A stretch of DNA of 64,000 nt from Perilla frutescens (GCA_026008535.1 BRKX01000002.1:71197380-71261379); one strand, 5' to 3'. Shown: positions 37,353-49,491, counted from the stretch's first letter. Made by a program: numbers and translations. The notes: generated by a model not told the origin, from the sequence alone.

Positions 37353-40097
37353 CCCCACCCGTCTTTGGACCACCACATGCTGGTAGAAAGAAGCAATAAA
37401 CTGCAGAAAATTTACAAAGAGAAAGTTGTAAGTAGGATGCATATACTGAGTAGAACAAGACATGATAAGCAGGGGAATGGAAGGCTTCCTGATAGATCAC
37501 AAGTGTCTAATATTTATCACATTGTAGATTGTCAAGACGAAAATGACAGACTAACTGAGCAGGAACTCTAAAACTATAAAAACCTGAGAGTTTTTAGCAA
37601 GTTCAAGTCCAAAGTTGAATGAGGGGCTCAATGGACTGCCTGATCCTAGCCCATAACCCACTGCACAGCTCCAATTTGATAAGTTCTTGTATCTAGCCAC
37701 ATCTTTGCTTCCAACTACAAAACATGAAGACTTTAAATGATAGAATCACCATTATGATTTACTGGAACAGAAAAGAACTTAGACAACTATATTTAATATT
37801 TTAATTTCGTTAGTTTAACATTATGCTTTTCAATGAAGTAGATCAGAAAACATTTATTAACCCAAACTGCACTTGATCATATACAATGCTAAAAAAGCAT
37901 ATATGGAATTCAAAGAACTGTAAAGAACTAGCCATGTTGTGTTTCCAGATATCCCAGAACAAGCATGAGTAAATACCCCAAAGGAAATATGTGCTCGTCC
38001 AAGGAACATGGCAAGGCAATAATTCTAGTCCCTCTCAATATATCAACTTAATTTCAAAGGAAGGTCTACCTCCTCCCAGTTTTGTTAACCGTTCATTGAA
38101 ACCAACAAAGAGAACATGTTCAGCTCTAAAATAAGGGACATGTATTTATTTTACTAGTAATTCAGGGGCACAAGGAAAGTAAGAGAAAAAAACACTATTG
38201 TATAAGAACACCCTGAATTTAAACAAATGGCTGAAGTAGCTAGCAAATTTATAATTAGAAATTAACGTTTTTAAGGAAGTTCTAGGAAATGAAGGAATTA
38301 GGTATTAGTGCCAAAGAAAAAACTTACATTTTGGTTCGTATTGCACTCCAGCAGTTATCCTTCCCATCTTGCTTACTAACCATGCATTTCTTGGGAGCTC
38401 ATCAGCCGCTGCGAAAGAAACAAATATGTCCAAAGACTTCCTCTTGTTCGCATGTGTAAACACATAAATGTCCCACAGAATGATTGTAGATATAATCCAG
38501 AGCACTCTGTTATTCATTTTGGATAGTATGTATAATGATCTAGACATAATATTCAAATCCAAAGATGTGGAATTCTATAAATTGTCATCATGCTACAATT
38601 GAGATGCTCTATGAAATTGCTACAGTACAGATCAGTGGAGCATAACTATAGATATTAGCATAAGTGGGTTACCAGAGAAAGGGACAAATGAAGCTCCAAC
38701 TGACAGATTTGAAGAGCCATATCTCAAACCCATGATGCCATAATCTTCAGGAGATTTTCTGATTGGTCAAAAGATGTCATAAACATGGGACAAATGAACA
38801 GTCGTATATGAACTTCTCAATAGTAGCATCACTCTTTGAATTGAAAATCCAAAAGTAACCTTTGTTTTAAAAGCAGTGGGAAGGTGCCAAATGCTCCAAA
38901 TCCAGACTTGGGGTAGTATGCACAGGATCTCATCACTAGAGTTCTGGATATACAACAAATAGAGAGCATAATTATCAAGCGTTTTTAATACAGAATCAGA
39001 TAAGAATTGGTTCTTACGGTTCTGCATTTGAAACAAAAAGATCGACAAATGTGTGAGGATCGGCAACATCACTAGAAAGAAAAGTGGACCATCATTAGCA
39101 CGTCATCAAGAAAAAACTGAAATACCAACTAAATCACATGTATAAGTAGATTTCAAAACCTTTGCCAGCGAAACTGAGCATTTCCTACAATATTCTCTTC
39201 TGGCTTGTGATCTAGTGGACCAGCAACCTGAACATGCTAAGGAACTCTAAATGCCATAACCTTTATTCAAAGTAGCTAACTAACTGCAACATTTATCCAC
39301 CTAAGATCATATATACACTGTCTCTCTACCATTCCATTGAACTCACACCATACAGTAACTGATTAACGTTCTATTTAATCTTTCCACAATTGAAAATGTA
39401 ATAAGAAAAAGAATCTAAACAATCAATGCTTCAACTGATAAGGAAAAGCTAACCAAGCCACAGAAGGAAGTCGATTAACCGAAGTCTGATCAACAACCAC
39501 ATTTCATTGAATAATCGCTAATGATTGCACTAATAATGACCTATACCATCTCATTATTTATTTATTTATCATTTTACACTTTTGAAAACTCATGAAACTC
39601 AAAAGAGATTCAGAACTATGCACGTCTCAGTCAAATCGAGAAACAATCATGGATTTAAAATGTATTTCTTTCTAGTTTTTTTTTTAACAAGCAATTAGAA
39701 ACATAATAACATAATTACATAATCACTAACAATTCAGTCATTAAATTACGGATACGGTTGCAATCAAATCGACATGAGGATCATCGATCGGCTTAAGCAT
39801 AATTCTGGAGCTGAAATGCTTTGCTTCTTCAAAATAGTCCTCGAAGAGGCATTTCAGTGCCAGCTTTCCAAATAGCATGTTGTACGATGATTCCAGCATT
39901 CTACATTGCGATGGAATGACCGTTCAGTCTCCACCAAAACTCCATTTTCACAAAGGAAAATACCAAAAAAAATAAAAATTTTGAGAAAATATCTCGCACC
40001 TAGTACGGGCAGCGAGGGGCGGGAAATCGAAGAGCGGCGGGACGAGCACCATCGGCGGCGGCGGAGGCGAGTCAAAGAACGACCACATATTCCCCAT
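35725..40097 (-). CDS. Beta-barrel outer-membrane protein, OM47-like
   Basis: Fourteen minus-strand exons join in frame to 428 residues (about 47 kDa): 40000-40097, 39756-39900, 39160-39227, 39018-39071, 38860-38943, 38673-38758, 38328-38408, 37584-37714, 37359-37400, 36594-36670, 36386-36476, 36220-36301, 36003-36075, 35725-35899. The start MGNMWSFFDSPPPPPM is followed by a conserved block (LFDFPPLAARTRMLESSYNM) and many alternating short strands with glycine turns (YGIMGLRYGSSNLSVGASF, GITNYIDFGFELQT), as expected for a porin-like barrel. No signal peptide or hydrophobic helix is seen. Size and texture fit plant mitochondrial OM47; the plastid OEP40-related group is the alternative. The function of the family is poorly known, and a link to senescence has been proposed for OM47. 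Exon 9 is only 42 bases, with a large GA/GT microsatellite at its donor. Gene model confidence is high; naming confidence is moderate. Confidence 0.85.
37302..37352 (-). repeat. GT/GA compound microsatellite in an OM47-like intron
   Basis: On the plus strand (GT)n runs into (GA)n. Read in the gene's direction, a TC run begins six bases after the 42-base exon's splice donor and continues into an AC run. Confidence 0.9.
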
Positions 40098-40252
40098 CTC
40101 CGGCGAGCTAGGGCTTTTCTGCAGAATTGAATTCAGAGTTCAATTGTGAGTGAAGAGAGAGAGAGTGAGAAATGGAGGGAAATGGCAGAGGGATTTGTTG
40201 CTGTGGGAGCGAGAATATCTCAACCCTCGCTTGCGACGGTTTCAACCAAGGA

Positions 40253-40290
40253 CACGTGGCAGAAGATTAGGAGCAGATCCGAATCACGTG
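40253..40290 (-). promoter_or_regulatory. Two G-boxes upstream of the OM47-like gene
   Basis: CACGTG occurs at 40253-40258 (within gacacgtggc, an ABRE-like context) and again at 40285-40290, 156-193 bases before the start codon at 40097. Paired ACGT cores of this kind are commonly bound by bZIP factors; the role here is inferred. Confidence 0.5.
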
Positions 40291-40448
40291 TCATAGGTGG
40301 GACCCGGCATACATGACCCCACGCCCTCTCTCCTGTTCAATGTGTGCATTTGATGCAGTTACTCTAATGGGCTAAAGCGGTCGATTACTAGTTGGGCTGG
40401 AATCCCACTTTCATCATATTTTAAAATAAATTCAAGAATATATAAGTC

Positions 40449-41202
40449 TGTTGGGTATTAGGCTTGACTAGGGTTCACTGCTTGTTTCCCTGACCTCGGC
40501 GGTCTGCCTCACTAGCTGCTCAAGCAGCCGTGAGCTTAGCACTTAGGGTTTTTCGTCAAGGTGTAGCCTCAGACGCTAGATCAAACTGATCTAGGGCTAT
40601 TTCTTCACAGGCCAGCTTAGTCAAGTGTAGATCTGTAGGGACAGAGGTAAAGGCAGAAGTTAGATCGAGTCAAAACCAGAGATAAACACACCCAGAGACA
40701 AGAAAAATATATATATAGGTAAAACAGAGAGAGATTTGTGAAGAAAAGGTGCCCAAAGGCACTGGTGAGCTCAGATTCTCCCTCAGGCGACGGTGGAGAC
40801 ACTTCCGGTGACAAGAGAGACCCTAGACCACAAAGGTGATGTGGGTTGTGGCCTGAAGCACTCACAAGCCCTTCAGCTATCGGAGTAAACTCAACAGCCT
40901 CTCAACTCACGGCCAAATCAGGAGACCACAGACAGGACTCCGGCCAACAACTCAGAGAGGAAGGCAAAGATTGCTCAGAAGCGGGTAGGGTTAGGAGAGA
41001 ATGGTGTGAGGCTTGGCTTGAGAGGTGAAGAGGCGCGGCCATTTGTAGAGAGAGAGGGGGAGATAGAAATGGAAAATTAGGGTTAGGGATTAGTATATAA
41101 GGTAGATTAGGTTACCGGGTGGGAAATGGGCTTAGCAGCTGGGCCGGGATAAATAAGGTAAGTGGGCCAAGACAGAAAGCCCAAATGGACCAATATACCA
41201 CA
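40449..41202 (-). repeat. 3' LTR of the copia element
   Basis: 754 bases, TG...CA ends. By eye it differs from 45524-46287 at roughly two dozen sites, almost all transitions, plus small indels in A/TA runs (about 97% identity). It lies downstream of the element's coding remnants on the minus strand. Confidence 0.93.
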
Positions 41203-41542
41203 TATCCACCTTTGGTCCATTTGGTCTTTATGTCTCCATAGAAGTGCTTGCCACAACAAATAGAGGTTATCATCACAGCCTTTATTTTTACTCATCACTT
41301 ATCTTTGACCAGAAAAGATCAGAGAGAGAGAGAGATATAATGTTATGCGCATTATTCTCAGTCTCACACAACTTGAGACCAACCCCAAGTACACTGACTC
41401 CAGTCAGATTTTGACCTTCCCAATTCAGAGTACTTATCTAGCCAGATACCAAGAAGAAGGGGGGAGAGAGAGAGAGAGAGAGCCCTTTTAGGCTGATCAG
41501 GATCCCAGAGGAGAGGTCAGGGGATCCACCCTTTTCAGATCT

Positions 41543-42766
41543 TCAAGTCTCCATGTTTAGAGCCCTTTTACAGGCTTCTAATTTTGCCACAGGTAGAACT
41601 TTGGTCCCCATGTCTGAGGGATTGTACTCAGATGGGATTTTATCCAAGAGAATTTCTCCTTTCTCTACCACATCACGGATAAAATGAAACCTCACATCAA
41701 TATGTTTTGTCCTGTCATGAAAAACAGGATTTTTGCACAGCTGAATAGGAGATTGGCTGTCAGAATACAAACAAGGTACATCATTAATATGTTTAATCTC
41801 AGATAGGACACCCTTTAGCCAAATGGCTTCTTTCACCACCTCAGTTGCAGCAATATATTCAGATTCAGTAGAAGACAAGGCAACAATGCTCTGCAATTGA
41901 GATTTCCAGCTAATGCATGCATCACATAAAGTAAAAGCATATGAGGTTGTAGATTTTCTTTGGTCCCTATCATTTACATAATTAGAATCAACATATCCCA
42001 CACATTTTACACCATCAGAAGATTTAGAGAACAATAAGCCATGGGACACAGTGTATTTCAAATATCTTAGAAGCCATTTCAAAGCTTCCCAATGGGGCAT
42101 TCCAGGATTAGCTATGAATCTACTCAAACAAGACACAACATAAGCAATATCAGGCCTTGTGCTAGTCATCAAATACATCACAGATCTAATAGCATTGGCA
42201 TAAGGAACAAATTGCATTTCTTTCATTTCAGAATCAGATTTAGGGCATTGGTCTTTACTTAAAATAAAATGAGAGGCAAGAGGCACAGAGACAGCTTTAC
42301 AGCTTTCCATATTAAATTTTTTCAAGACTTGTTCAGTGTAAACAGTTTGATGTAATTTAAGAGTGTGATTTGCTCTATCTCTGTCTATGTTCATGCCAAG
42401 GATTTTCTTTGCATCACCAAGGTCCTTCATATCAAAATTGGCACACAAGCAAGATTGAATATGCTTCACTATATTCAGGCAAGGGCTAATCAACATCATG
42501 TCATCAACATAAAGGAGAAAGAAGGCAGGCACTCCAGATTTCATATAGTATAAACAATGATCAAATTTACTTCTAGTGAAGTTCAAATTTTGCATGCACT
42601 TGTCAAATTTGATATTCCATTGTCTTGGGGATTGTTTTAAACCATACAAGGATTTTTTCAATAAGCATACATGGTTAGGATGTTCTTTATCAATGTAGCC
42701 TTCAGGTTGATGCATGTATATATTGTTTTCCAGCTCACCATGCAGAAAAGCAGTTGTAACATCCAT
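41543..42766 (-). pseudogene. Copia reverse transcriptase/RNase H remnant
   Basis: A 407-codon open stretch begins at MDVTTAFLHGEL and includes the catalytic LLYVDDM motif, the YGLKQSPRQW block, and RNase H motifs (SSTESEYIA, DSQSPIQLC, RTKHIDVRFHFIRD). The frame upstream on the same strand continues as reverse transcriptase but is broken by a stop directly before this start (about 42767) and another near 42925. Both look like single-base changes. The final residues end normally in a short tail before the 3' LTR. Confidence 0.9.
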
Positions 42767-42922
42767 TTATTTCAATTCCCAATCAAAATGAGCAGTTAAT
42801 GCAAGCATTATTCTCACAGTTGTAAATTTAACCACATGGGCAAAGATCTCATTATAATCAATCCCTTCATTTTGTGTGAATCCTTTAGCAACTAGCCTTG
42901 CTTTGTATCTAACATTATTGAT

Positions 42923-43710
42923 TTATTGTTTAATTTTAAAAAGCCACTTGCATTCGACAACAGAACATGATTCAGGTCTTTCAACTAATATCCAAGTGTT
43001 GTTATCATGCAAATATTTCATTTCAGAATTCATAGCAGTGATCCATTTATCAGACTCCTCAGAATTAACAGCTTCCTTGTAAGTTTTGGGCTCATATTGA
43101 TCCACATTACTGAATACATTAAAGGCATACATAGACAAGTTATAATCATCATACTTGGTAGGCACTTTAACATTTCTTCTAGGTCTATCCCTAGCAAGTT
43201 GATAGTTACTCAAGTCATCCACATTAGGCACAGGTTCAAGTGGTTTTTCAGATTCATTTGAGCTAGTTTCAGACTCAGATACAACCATATTATCAGGAGA
43301 ATCAGTTTCATTATTTGAGGCAGAATCATCAAGATTAATATCATCAATTAAGGCATCATTTACAGCAGGTTCAGTCAGAGAGGAAGTGGGGTCATCCACC
43401 TTATTATCATCATCAGAAGAAAACAAGTAGCCATCGAATTTTTTATTCAAGTCATGCAATTTCTTCACATGTTTTGGTGTAGCAAGGGGTAAAATTTCAG
43501 GTAGACAGGGAAAATCAAGCTCATTAAACATCACATCTCTGCTTATACAAGTTTTAAAGCCAGGAACACTCTTGTCCCATAATCTGTAACCTTTAACACC
43601 TTCAGGATAATCAATGAAGATACATTTTCTTGCTCTAGGTTCAAGTTTGCTCAATTTTTGATGCACATAAGCAGCACAACCAAATATTCTCAGATTATTC
43701 AAGCAAACAG
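42923..43710 (-). pseudogene. Copia integrase C-terminus and linker remnant
   Basis: Open frame starting in the integrase C-terminal region (LRIFGCAAYVH, then ARKCIFIDYPEGVKGYRLW). An acidic Ser/Asp-rich linker follows, then the beginning of reverse transcriptase (ESDKWITAMNSEM, NNTWILVERP). The catalytic core of integrase is absent upstream: the frame meets gag sequence directly at about 43700-43740, in another frame. Confidence 0.85.
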
Positions 43711-44777
43711 CTTTCATGCACATTATAGGGTTCAGGATCATGAGAAGTCAGGACAGAATCATGAAGGTTCAAATCAGACATATGAGAATCATAATACATC
43801 ACATTATTGGCATGATTATGCATATAACCCTTATTCTTTTTAGGTTGCTTGCATTTGTTTGAAAAATGACCAGGTTTACCACAATTCCAGCATATTTTTC
43901 TTGGTTTTTGATTAGAATTGGGGTAGTATGCATGATTTGGGGTAGTATTAGGAACATGACCATGATTATGAGCATAGTTTTGAAAATGAGCATGATCAGG
44001 AGCATGATTGGATGCACGAGCAGGATAATTATACATAGAATCAGAAGAATGAGAAGAATGAGCATAATTTTGATTCATATACTGGTTTTGCCTCATATTC
44101 ATTGCTCTACTATGTCTTTCAGCAACAAGCACACTTGGATTCTCAGGATTTACAACAGGTTTTTTAAACTCATGATTTCTGTTATTCACATACATAATGT
44201 CATTCTGAAGAGGTTTAGATTTAAGTTGTTTAATCTCACTTTCCTTGGTTTTCAGGCAGCTAACAATCATGTCACAAGTAACTTTAGAGCCACCATATTT
44301 CAAGGCAGTTTTCACATCAGTATAAGTTTCAGGAATTGATCCAAGCAAAATTTGAGCAAAGTACTTTTCCAAAGTGTCGTCATCAGCTAATTTCAGATCC
44401 TTTAACAGTTTAAAAAATTCCTCAACATTAGTATCAACATCTTTTGAAGGATCCATTTGAAAATTCATAATTTGGTTTTACAATGAATAAGCAGCTTCTT
44501 CAGAGGTAGCAGCATATAAGGAAGTTAAATTTTCCCATAAATATTTAGCACACTTGTGATGAGACACTTTTCTCACAACAGAACTGTTCAAATTCAACAA
44601 GATAGTGGCCCTGGCACTAGCATTCGATTTAATGAGATTTTTATCAGTTTCTTTTTCACCAATTCTTTCATAAATTGCATCTTGCAGATTTTCTTTTGTT
44701 AAAATGCATTCAACTCGAGTTTGCCAGTCACGAAAATCATCTTTTCCATTAAAAGGTACAACATTCAAGTTATTCAT
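43695..44777 (-). pseudogene. Copia gag remnant
   Basis: Starts at MNNLNVVPFNG (44777) and continues with the typical copia gag core; one in-frame TAA near 44475 splits it. The second part carries the zinc knuckle CWNCGKPGHFSNKC (CX2CX4HX4C) and a His/Asn-rich region. The frame ends about 43695, where sequence jumps to integrase, marking an internal deletion. Confidence 0.88.
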
Positions 44778-45509
44778 CATGCCAGAAATCACAAAAACAC
44801 CAAGAATGCAAGAATCCACCTAAAACACACAGGGAACACAGAAATAACCCCAAAAAACAGCTCAAAACCACCACAGGTACTGAATCAAGTGCACCCGGAG
44901 GATAGAGCGCTGAGGAGAGCCCAGTTCTCAGCACAGATTGATCTGTGGAGCAAGGTTTCACTCAGGGCAAGCCCAAAACTTAAATTCAGTAGAAAACAAC
45001 TGACTTGCTGTAAAAAGTCAGTTCACAGGAACTCAAACAACTCTCAGAGTTCCACATAACCCTCACCAGAAAACACAGAGAGTTCAATAGAAGAGATCAC
45101 CAGGAATAACAACTCACACAGAGAACAACTCACAGCAAAAAGCACATAGAACACCAGAGAATCTTTTTGAACCCTTTTCCTAACCCTGCTATCCGGGCAA
45201 CCTGCTTTGAGGAAACCCACAGGGAAGTCCAGACGGTCCGGACCGTAAGCTAGGGTTAGAGATGGCTTGGAATACCAAGGAGATTCAAGAGAAGCAAAGA
45301 ACGGAAGCAAGATAAGAAGCAGGATCGCAAGATACCACAACTAGGAGTTTTAGGGTTTTGAAGAAATACCAGAGCAAGTCTTCTCAGGCAGGAGAAGACC
45401 GGACTTACCCAAAAACAATTCAAGCCCAAGAGGGGCGACTAGGCGCGGCCCTTACCGGCGGCGGGGTGAGGCAGATGTAGGCAGGAGGGTGCCCCGGCCA
45501 GGCTAACCT

Positions 45510-45522
45510 GGCTCTGATACCA
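45510..45522 (-). other. Primer binding site (tRNA-iMet type)
   Basis: On the minus strand TGGTATCAGAGCC lies one base inside the 5' LTR. It is complementary to the 3' end of initiator tRNA-Met, the usual primer of plant copia elements. Confidence 0.93.
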
Positions 45523-45523
45523 C

Positions 45524-46287
45524 TGTTGGGTATCAGGCCTGGCTAGGGTTCACCGCTTGCTTCCCTGACCTCGGCGGTCTGCCTCACTAGCTGTTCAAGC
45601 AGCCGTGAGCTTAACACTTAGGGTTTTTCATCAAGGTGTAGCCTCAGACGCTAGATCAACTGATCTAGGGCTATTTCTTCACATGCCAGCTTAGTCAAGT
45701 GTAGATCTGCAGGGACAGAGGTAAAGGCAGAAGTTAGATCGAGTCAAAACCAGAGATAAACACACCCAGAGACAAGAAAAAAAATAAATATATATATATA
45801 TAGGTAAAACAGAGAGAGATTTGTGAAGAAAAGGTGCCTAAAGGCACTGGTGGGCTCAGATTCTCCCTCAGACGACGGTGGAGACACTTCCGGTGACAAG
45901 AGAGACCCTAGACCACAAAGGTGATGTGGGCTGTGGCCTGAAGCACTCACAAGCCCTTCAGCTATCGGAGTAAACTCAACAGCCTCTCAACTCACGGCCA
46001 AATCAGGAGACCACAGACAGGACTCCGACCAACAACTCAGAGAGAAAGGCAAAGATTGCTCAGAAACGGGTAGGGTTAGGAGAGAATGGTGTGAGGCTTG
46101 GCTTGGGAGGTGAAGAAGCGCGGCCATTTGTAGAGAGAGAGGGGGAGATAGAAATGGAAAATTAGGGTTAGAGATTAGTATATAAGGTAGATTAGGTTAC
46201 CGGATGGGAAATGGGCTTAGCAGCTGGGTCGGGATAAATAAGGTAAGTGGGCCAAGACAGAAAGCCCAAATGGGCCAATACACCACA
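45524..46287 (-). repeat. 5' LTR of the copia element
   Basis: 764 bases, matching 40449-41202 throughout. It carries a longer A/TA run at about 45778-45803 than the other LTR. Confidence 0.93.
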
Positions 46288-46292
46288 AAGTC

Positions 46293-46750
46293 GAATCTAG
46301 GGAATTTGTAATTAATCTGATAAATTTGCTAATAATCTAGAAATAGATGCATAGCAAAGCATGAGGTATATCATATTATCATCACATACTAATAAACAAG
46401 AAAATTATCCGTATCACACATAAGTTTGGATTTAATTAATTTTGTCTGTTTTACCGGGAGCAAAGAGATAGCATTTCAATGTTTTTTTTTTAACATAACA
46501 AGATAAAATCCATGCAAATTATATTTATCTAAAACTATAAAGATGAAAAAAACATATATTAAAATATACCTTTCTTCAAGAAGAGTATAATGTGAGAAAC
46601 GTCAATTTTTGTGAATTCGCAGAAATTCACGTGTCTCTCAATCTTATGCGATGCTTTATATGAATTGGCTAGTAGGATTCCAAATCTTATATCCACCAAG
46701 AAACTAATTAAAATCGCCAAAACTCCTATCAGTCTTCATAACAAAAAAAA
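46293..46750. other. AT-rich intergenic DNA
   Basis: No gene or structured repeat is seen between the copia element and the next repeat. Confidence 0.4.
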
Positions 46751-47764
46751 GGGAGCCCATTAGGCATATCAGACGGGTCGGATCGCGGGTCAATGCGCGG
46801 GTCAACCCTAACCCGACCCGCTCCGGCCCCTAAAAAAAACTGGTAACTGGAGGACCAATCTCTATACTAAAACGTACTATTTCAAGGGCAAAAGGTACCA
46901 ATTGTATCATTAAATAGTAACTGCTCTCCTATTTAATTTTTATGAGTTTGGGGTTCATTTTGTGTTTTTTAGGGGGGTTTTTGGGGTGTTTTTAGGGGTT
47001 CATTTTGTGTTTTTTAGAGGGTTATTAGGGGTTCATTTTGTGTTTTTTAGGAGTGTTTTTAGAGGTTCATTCTGTGTTTTTTAGGGGGTTTTTTGGGTGT
47101 TTTTAGGGTTTCATTTTGTGTTTTTGGGGGTTCATTTTATGTTTTTAGGGGGTTTTTTTTGGTGTTTTTAGGGGTTCATTTTGTGTTTTTTAAGGCGTTT
47201 TTTGGGGTTCATTTTGTGTTTTTAGGGGGTTTTTACGGGTTCATTTTGTGTTTTTAGGGGGTTTTTACGGGTTCATTTTGTGTTTTTTAGGGTTTATATT
47301 TTTTCCCAATCATTATTTATATTTATTTTGAAAACTTAAATTCATTGTCGAGCGCGATGCACGAGCCCACGCGTTCGCGTCGGACGAGTGCATTGCCCGA
47401 GTCGCCGAATTAAAAAAAATCATTCATTTTAAAATTTGGAGTCCATTAAATCAATTTTAGGATATAATTAAATTTACATGTATTTTAAAAAATTTAATTA
47501 AGTAATTTCAATTTTTATGGTTCACTAATTGTATTTTAGGATATACAATTTGGTAGGGAAACACAAAAAAAAACCTGAAAAATAAAAAAAAATCAGAAAA
47601 AATAAAAAAAAACCGAAAAAATAGTAAAAAATAAAAAAAAAATAGGTCAGGCGTGTGCACACACACGCTTGCCGAATTTTTTTTTTTAATTTGGGCCGGA
47701 TCCGGGTCGGGTCGGATCGGTCTGATGGGCCGACCCATCAGTCTAATGTACAGGAGACCTTCTC
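46751..47764. mobile_element. Repeat family with G-run minisatellite and CATCAGAC termini (element C)
   Basis: The right end, read inward (ggtctcctgtacattagact, then cggcccatcagaccgatcc), is clearly related to the ends of the 49533-53550 element (agtctcctgtgcagg, then ctggcccatcagacgagtcgg). The left end keeps only a shortened version (gcccattaggcatatcagac). Long GGGTC/GACCC-rich tracts follow inside both ends. The centre is a minisatellite, and the right half carries GC-rich patches (47347-47410, 47640-47680) in AT-rich DNA. No target duplication is clear, so the left border may be eroded. Confidence 0.5.
46945..47300 (+). repeat. Minisatellite, unit gttcattttgtgttttta + G-run
   Basis: About ten irregular copies of a unit reading ttcattttgtgtttttta, followed by a run of G and then T-rich sequence; unit length varies from about 28 to 65 bases. 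The same unit occurs in inverse orientation at 11078-11345. Confidence 0.85.
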
Positions 47765-47773
47765 AATTAAAAT

Positions 47774-49491
47774 ATATTCAAATATCTACTAATCTTATGA
47801 ATTTGGCCAATAAACTTATTTAATACTTACTCAAGATATTAAGCTTATTAATATGTAAATATTATAAAATATCATATATGTAATTAATTCATATATATCT
47901 AGCACAATAAAAAAGTGGAACACCAAATGTTTTAGGAATTAAATAATAATTTACGTAAATGGTTAACCTTTGTGAAAAAACATCTTTTCATATATTAATA
48001 GGAAATAAATCGAATAAATTATCAAGTTCTTCAATTAATTTATTTAAATTATTAGTTTTGATATAACTGCACTATAAATTCAGAGTTAAACGGTTAAAGT
48101 TCTATATATAGTAAAATCATATACTCATAAATTATCAACCTGACAATATGTCTCAACTATAACTGTTCGAAGAAAATCATCATATTCAAAATGTCACTTG
48201 GCACATTAGTAATATTCATCTTGTATATAACACAGTGTTCTCCTCCTTTTTAAAGATAAGAGATCTAGATACGAATCACAATCTTCTACCCCGACACTAG
48301 AAAAAGACTATTATTACATCAAATAAACTATGATTTTTTTTTTGTAAAATATAATAAATAAATACATTGAACACACCACACATACATTAAATATAAATAT
48401 CGGTCTCAATAATAATAAAAATATAATTGACAATCTATCTATATATATATATTAAAGTAAAATCGTAGGAGTAAAATTATAAATAAAAAATATCAGCAAC
48501 AATAAATAGATAATAGAATCGATGCTAAAAGTTATCAAAATGAATTGCATAGCGTAGTTGGCAGTGGAGCTTTGTTGTTGGCGCCTCCATTTGGACGTGA
48601 GGTTCTTCTGTGTTCGATGCATTCCCAAGTTTGCACTCATTTCAGTTGTTTTTGTCTCCTTCTTTTTCCAACCTTTTCCCCTTATTTAATCATCTTAGTA
48701 TTTACTTCCATTTAAGGTTCTTTTCCCTCGTTTTATCATTATAATTTTTGGACATTTAAGGTATTTATTTGTGTTTACATTTTTAGTTGTTTTGTGTTCT
48801 TCTTATTTTTTTTCCCTAACCTTTTCTTCTCATTTTATGATCATATATTTCTATTGATTTACGAAATGTATCATAATAATTGAGTTATGGAAGTTAAATT
48901 TCTAACTTTATATTTATATATACTTAAATATATACCAAATGTAATTATAAATGCTCTAGATTCGTATATAATTCGGTCGCACTAATATTTGTAAGTTGTA
49001 AACATTTCTTTAGATGTGAATGTTTTAATTTTATTTGAATTATCCTATGACCGTGATTTTTAAATTCTGATAACTTATATTGTGATCGATCAAGTGGAAT
49101 ACTTTGAGGCCAAATAAACTTTATGTGCAACCATAACATTTCTTGTGTAAATTTTCATTTTCATCTAATTATGTAAATTTTACCGTTTCTATTTTCTATT
49201 AAAATAATATAGACATTTACTTCTAATTAATCAAAATATAAAAATATATGGGTCAATTCAAATCATAATTGCATAAACAATACCGTACATTGCACTGTTA
49301 TGTTTGTTGAATTTTGTGGATATTTTGTATATTCGGCAATTGGATTAAATTTTATGGTGCAAATTTTGACTCTACAATTACAAACCACATGAACTCAATT
49401 AATTTATTTTGCGCCATTTTTATAGCATGCTTATTATGTACTCCAATGTTATATTAAATTTTTATTTGTTTAAATAATTATGCTAGTTATT

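Larger units (their letters stand above)
40449..46287 (-). mobile_element. Ty1/copia LTR retrotransposon, defective
   Basis: Two similar LTRs enclose minus-strand gag and pol remnants. A perfect 5-bp target duplication AAGTC lies at 40444-40448 and 46288-46292. LTRs start TGTTGGG and end ACCACA. Just inside the 5' LTR is a primer site complementary to initiator tRNA-Met. Gag, the integrase C-terminus, reverse transcriptase and RNase H are recognisable, in copia order. Protease and the integrase catalytic core are missing, and stops interrupt gag and pol, so it cannot move on its own. The 3' LTR ends about 350 bases upstream of the OM47-like start codon and points toward that gene. Confidence 0.95.

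Noticed and set aside
43866..44339. Plus-strand frame of 157 codons
   Set aside because: It lies opposite copia gag; the Met/Ile-rich text is the complement of the His/Asn-rich gag region.
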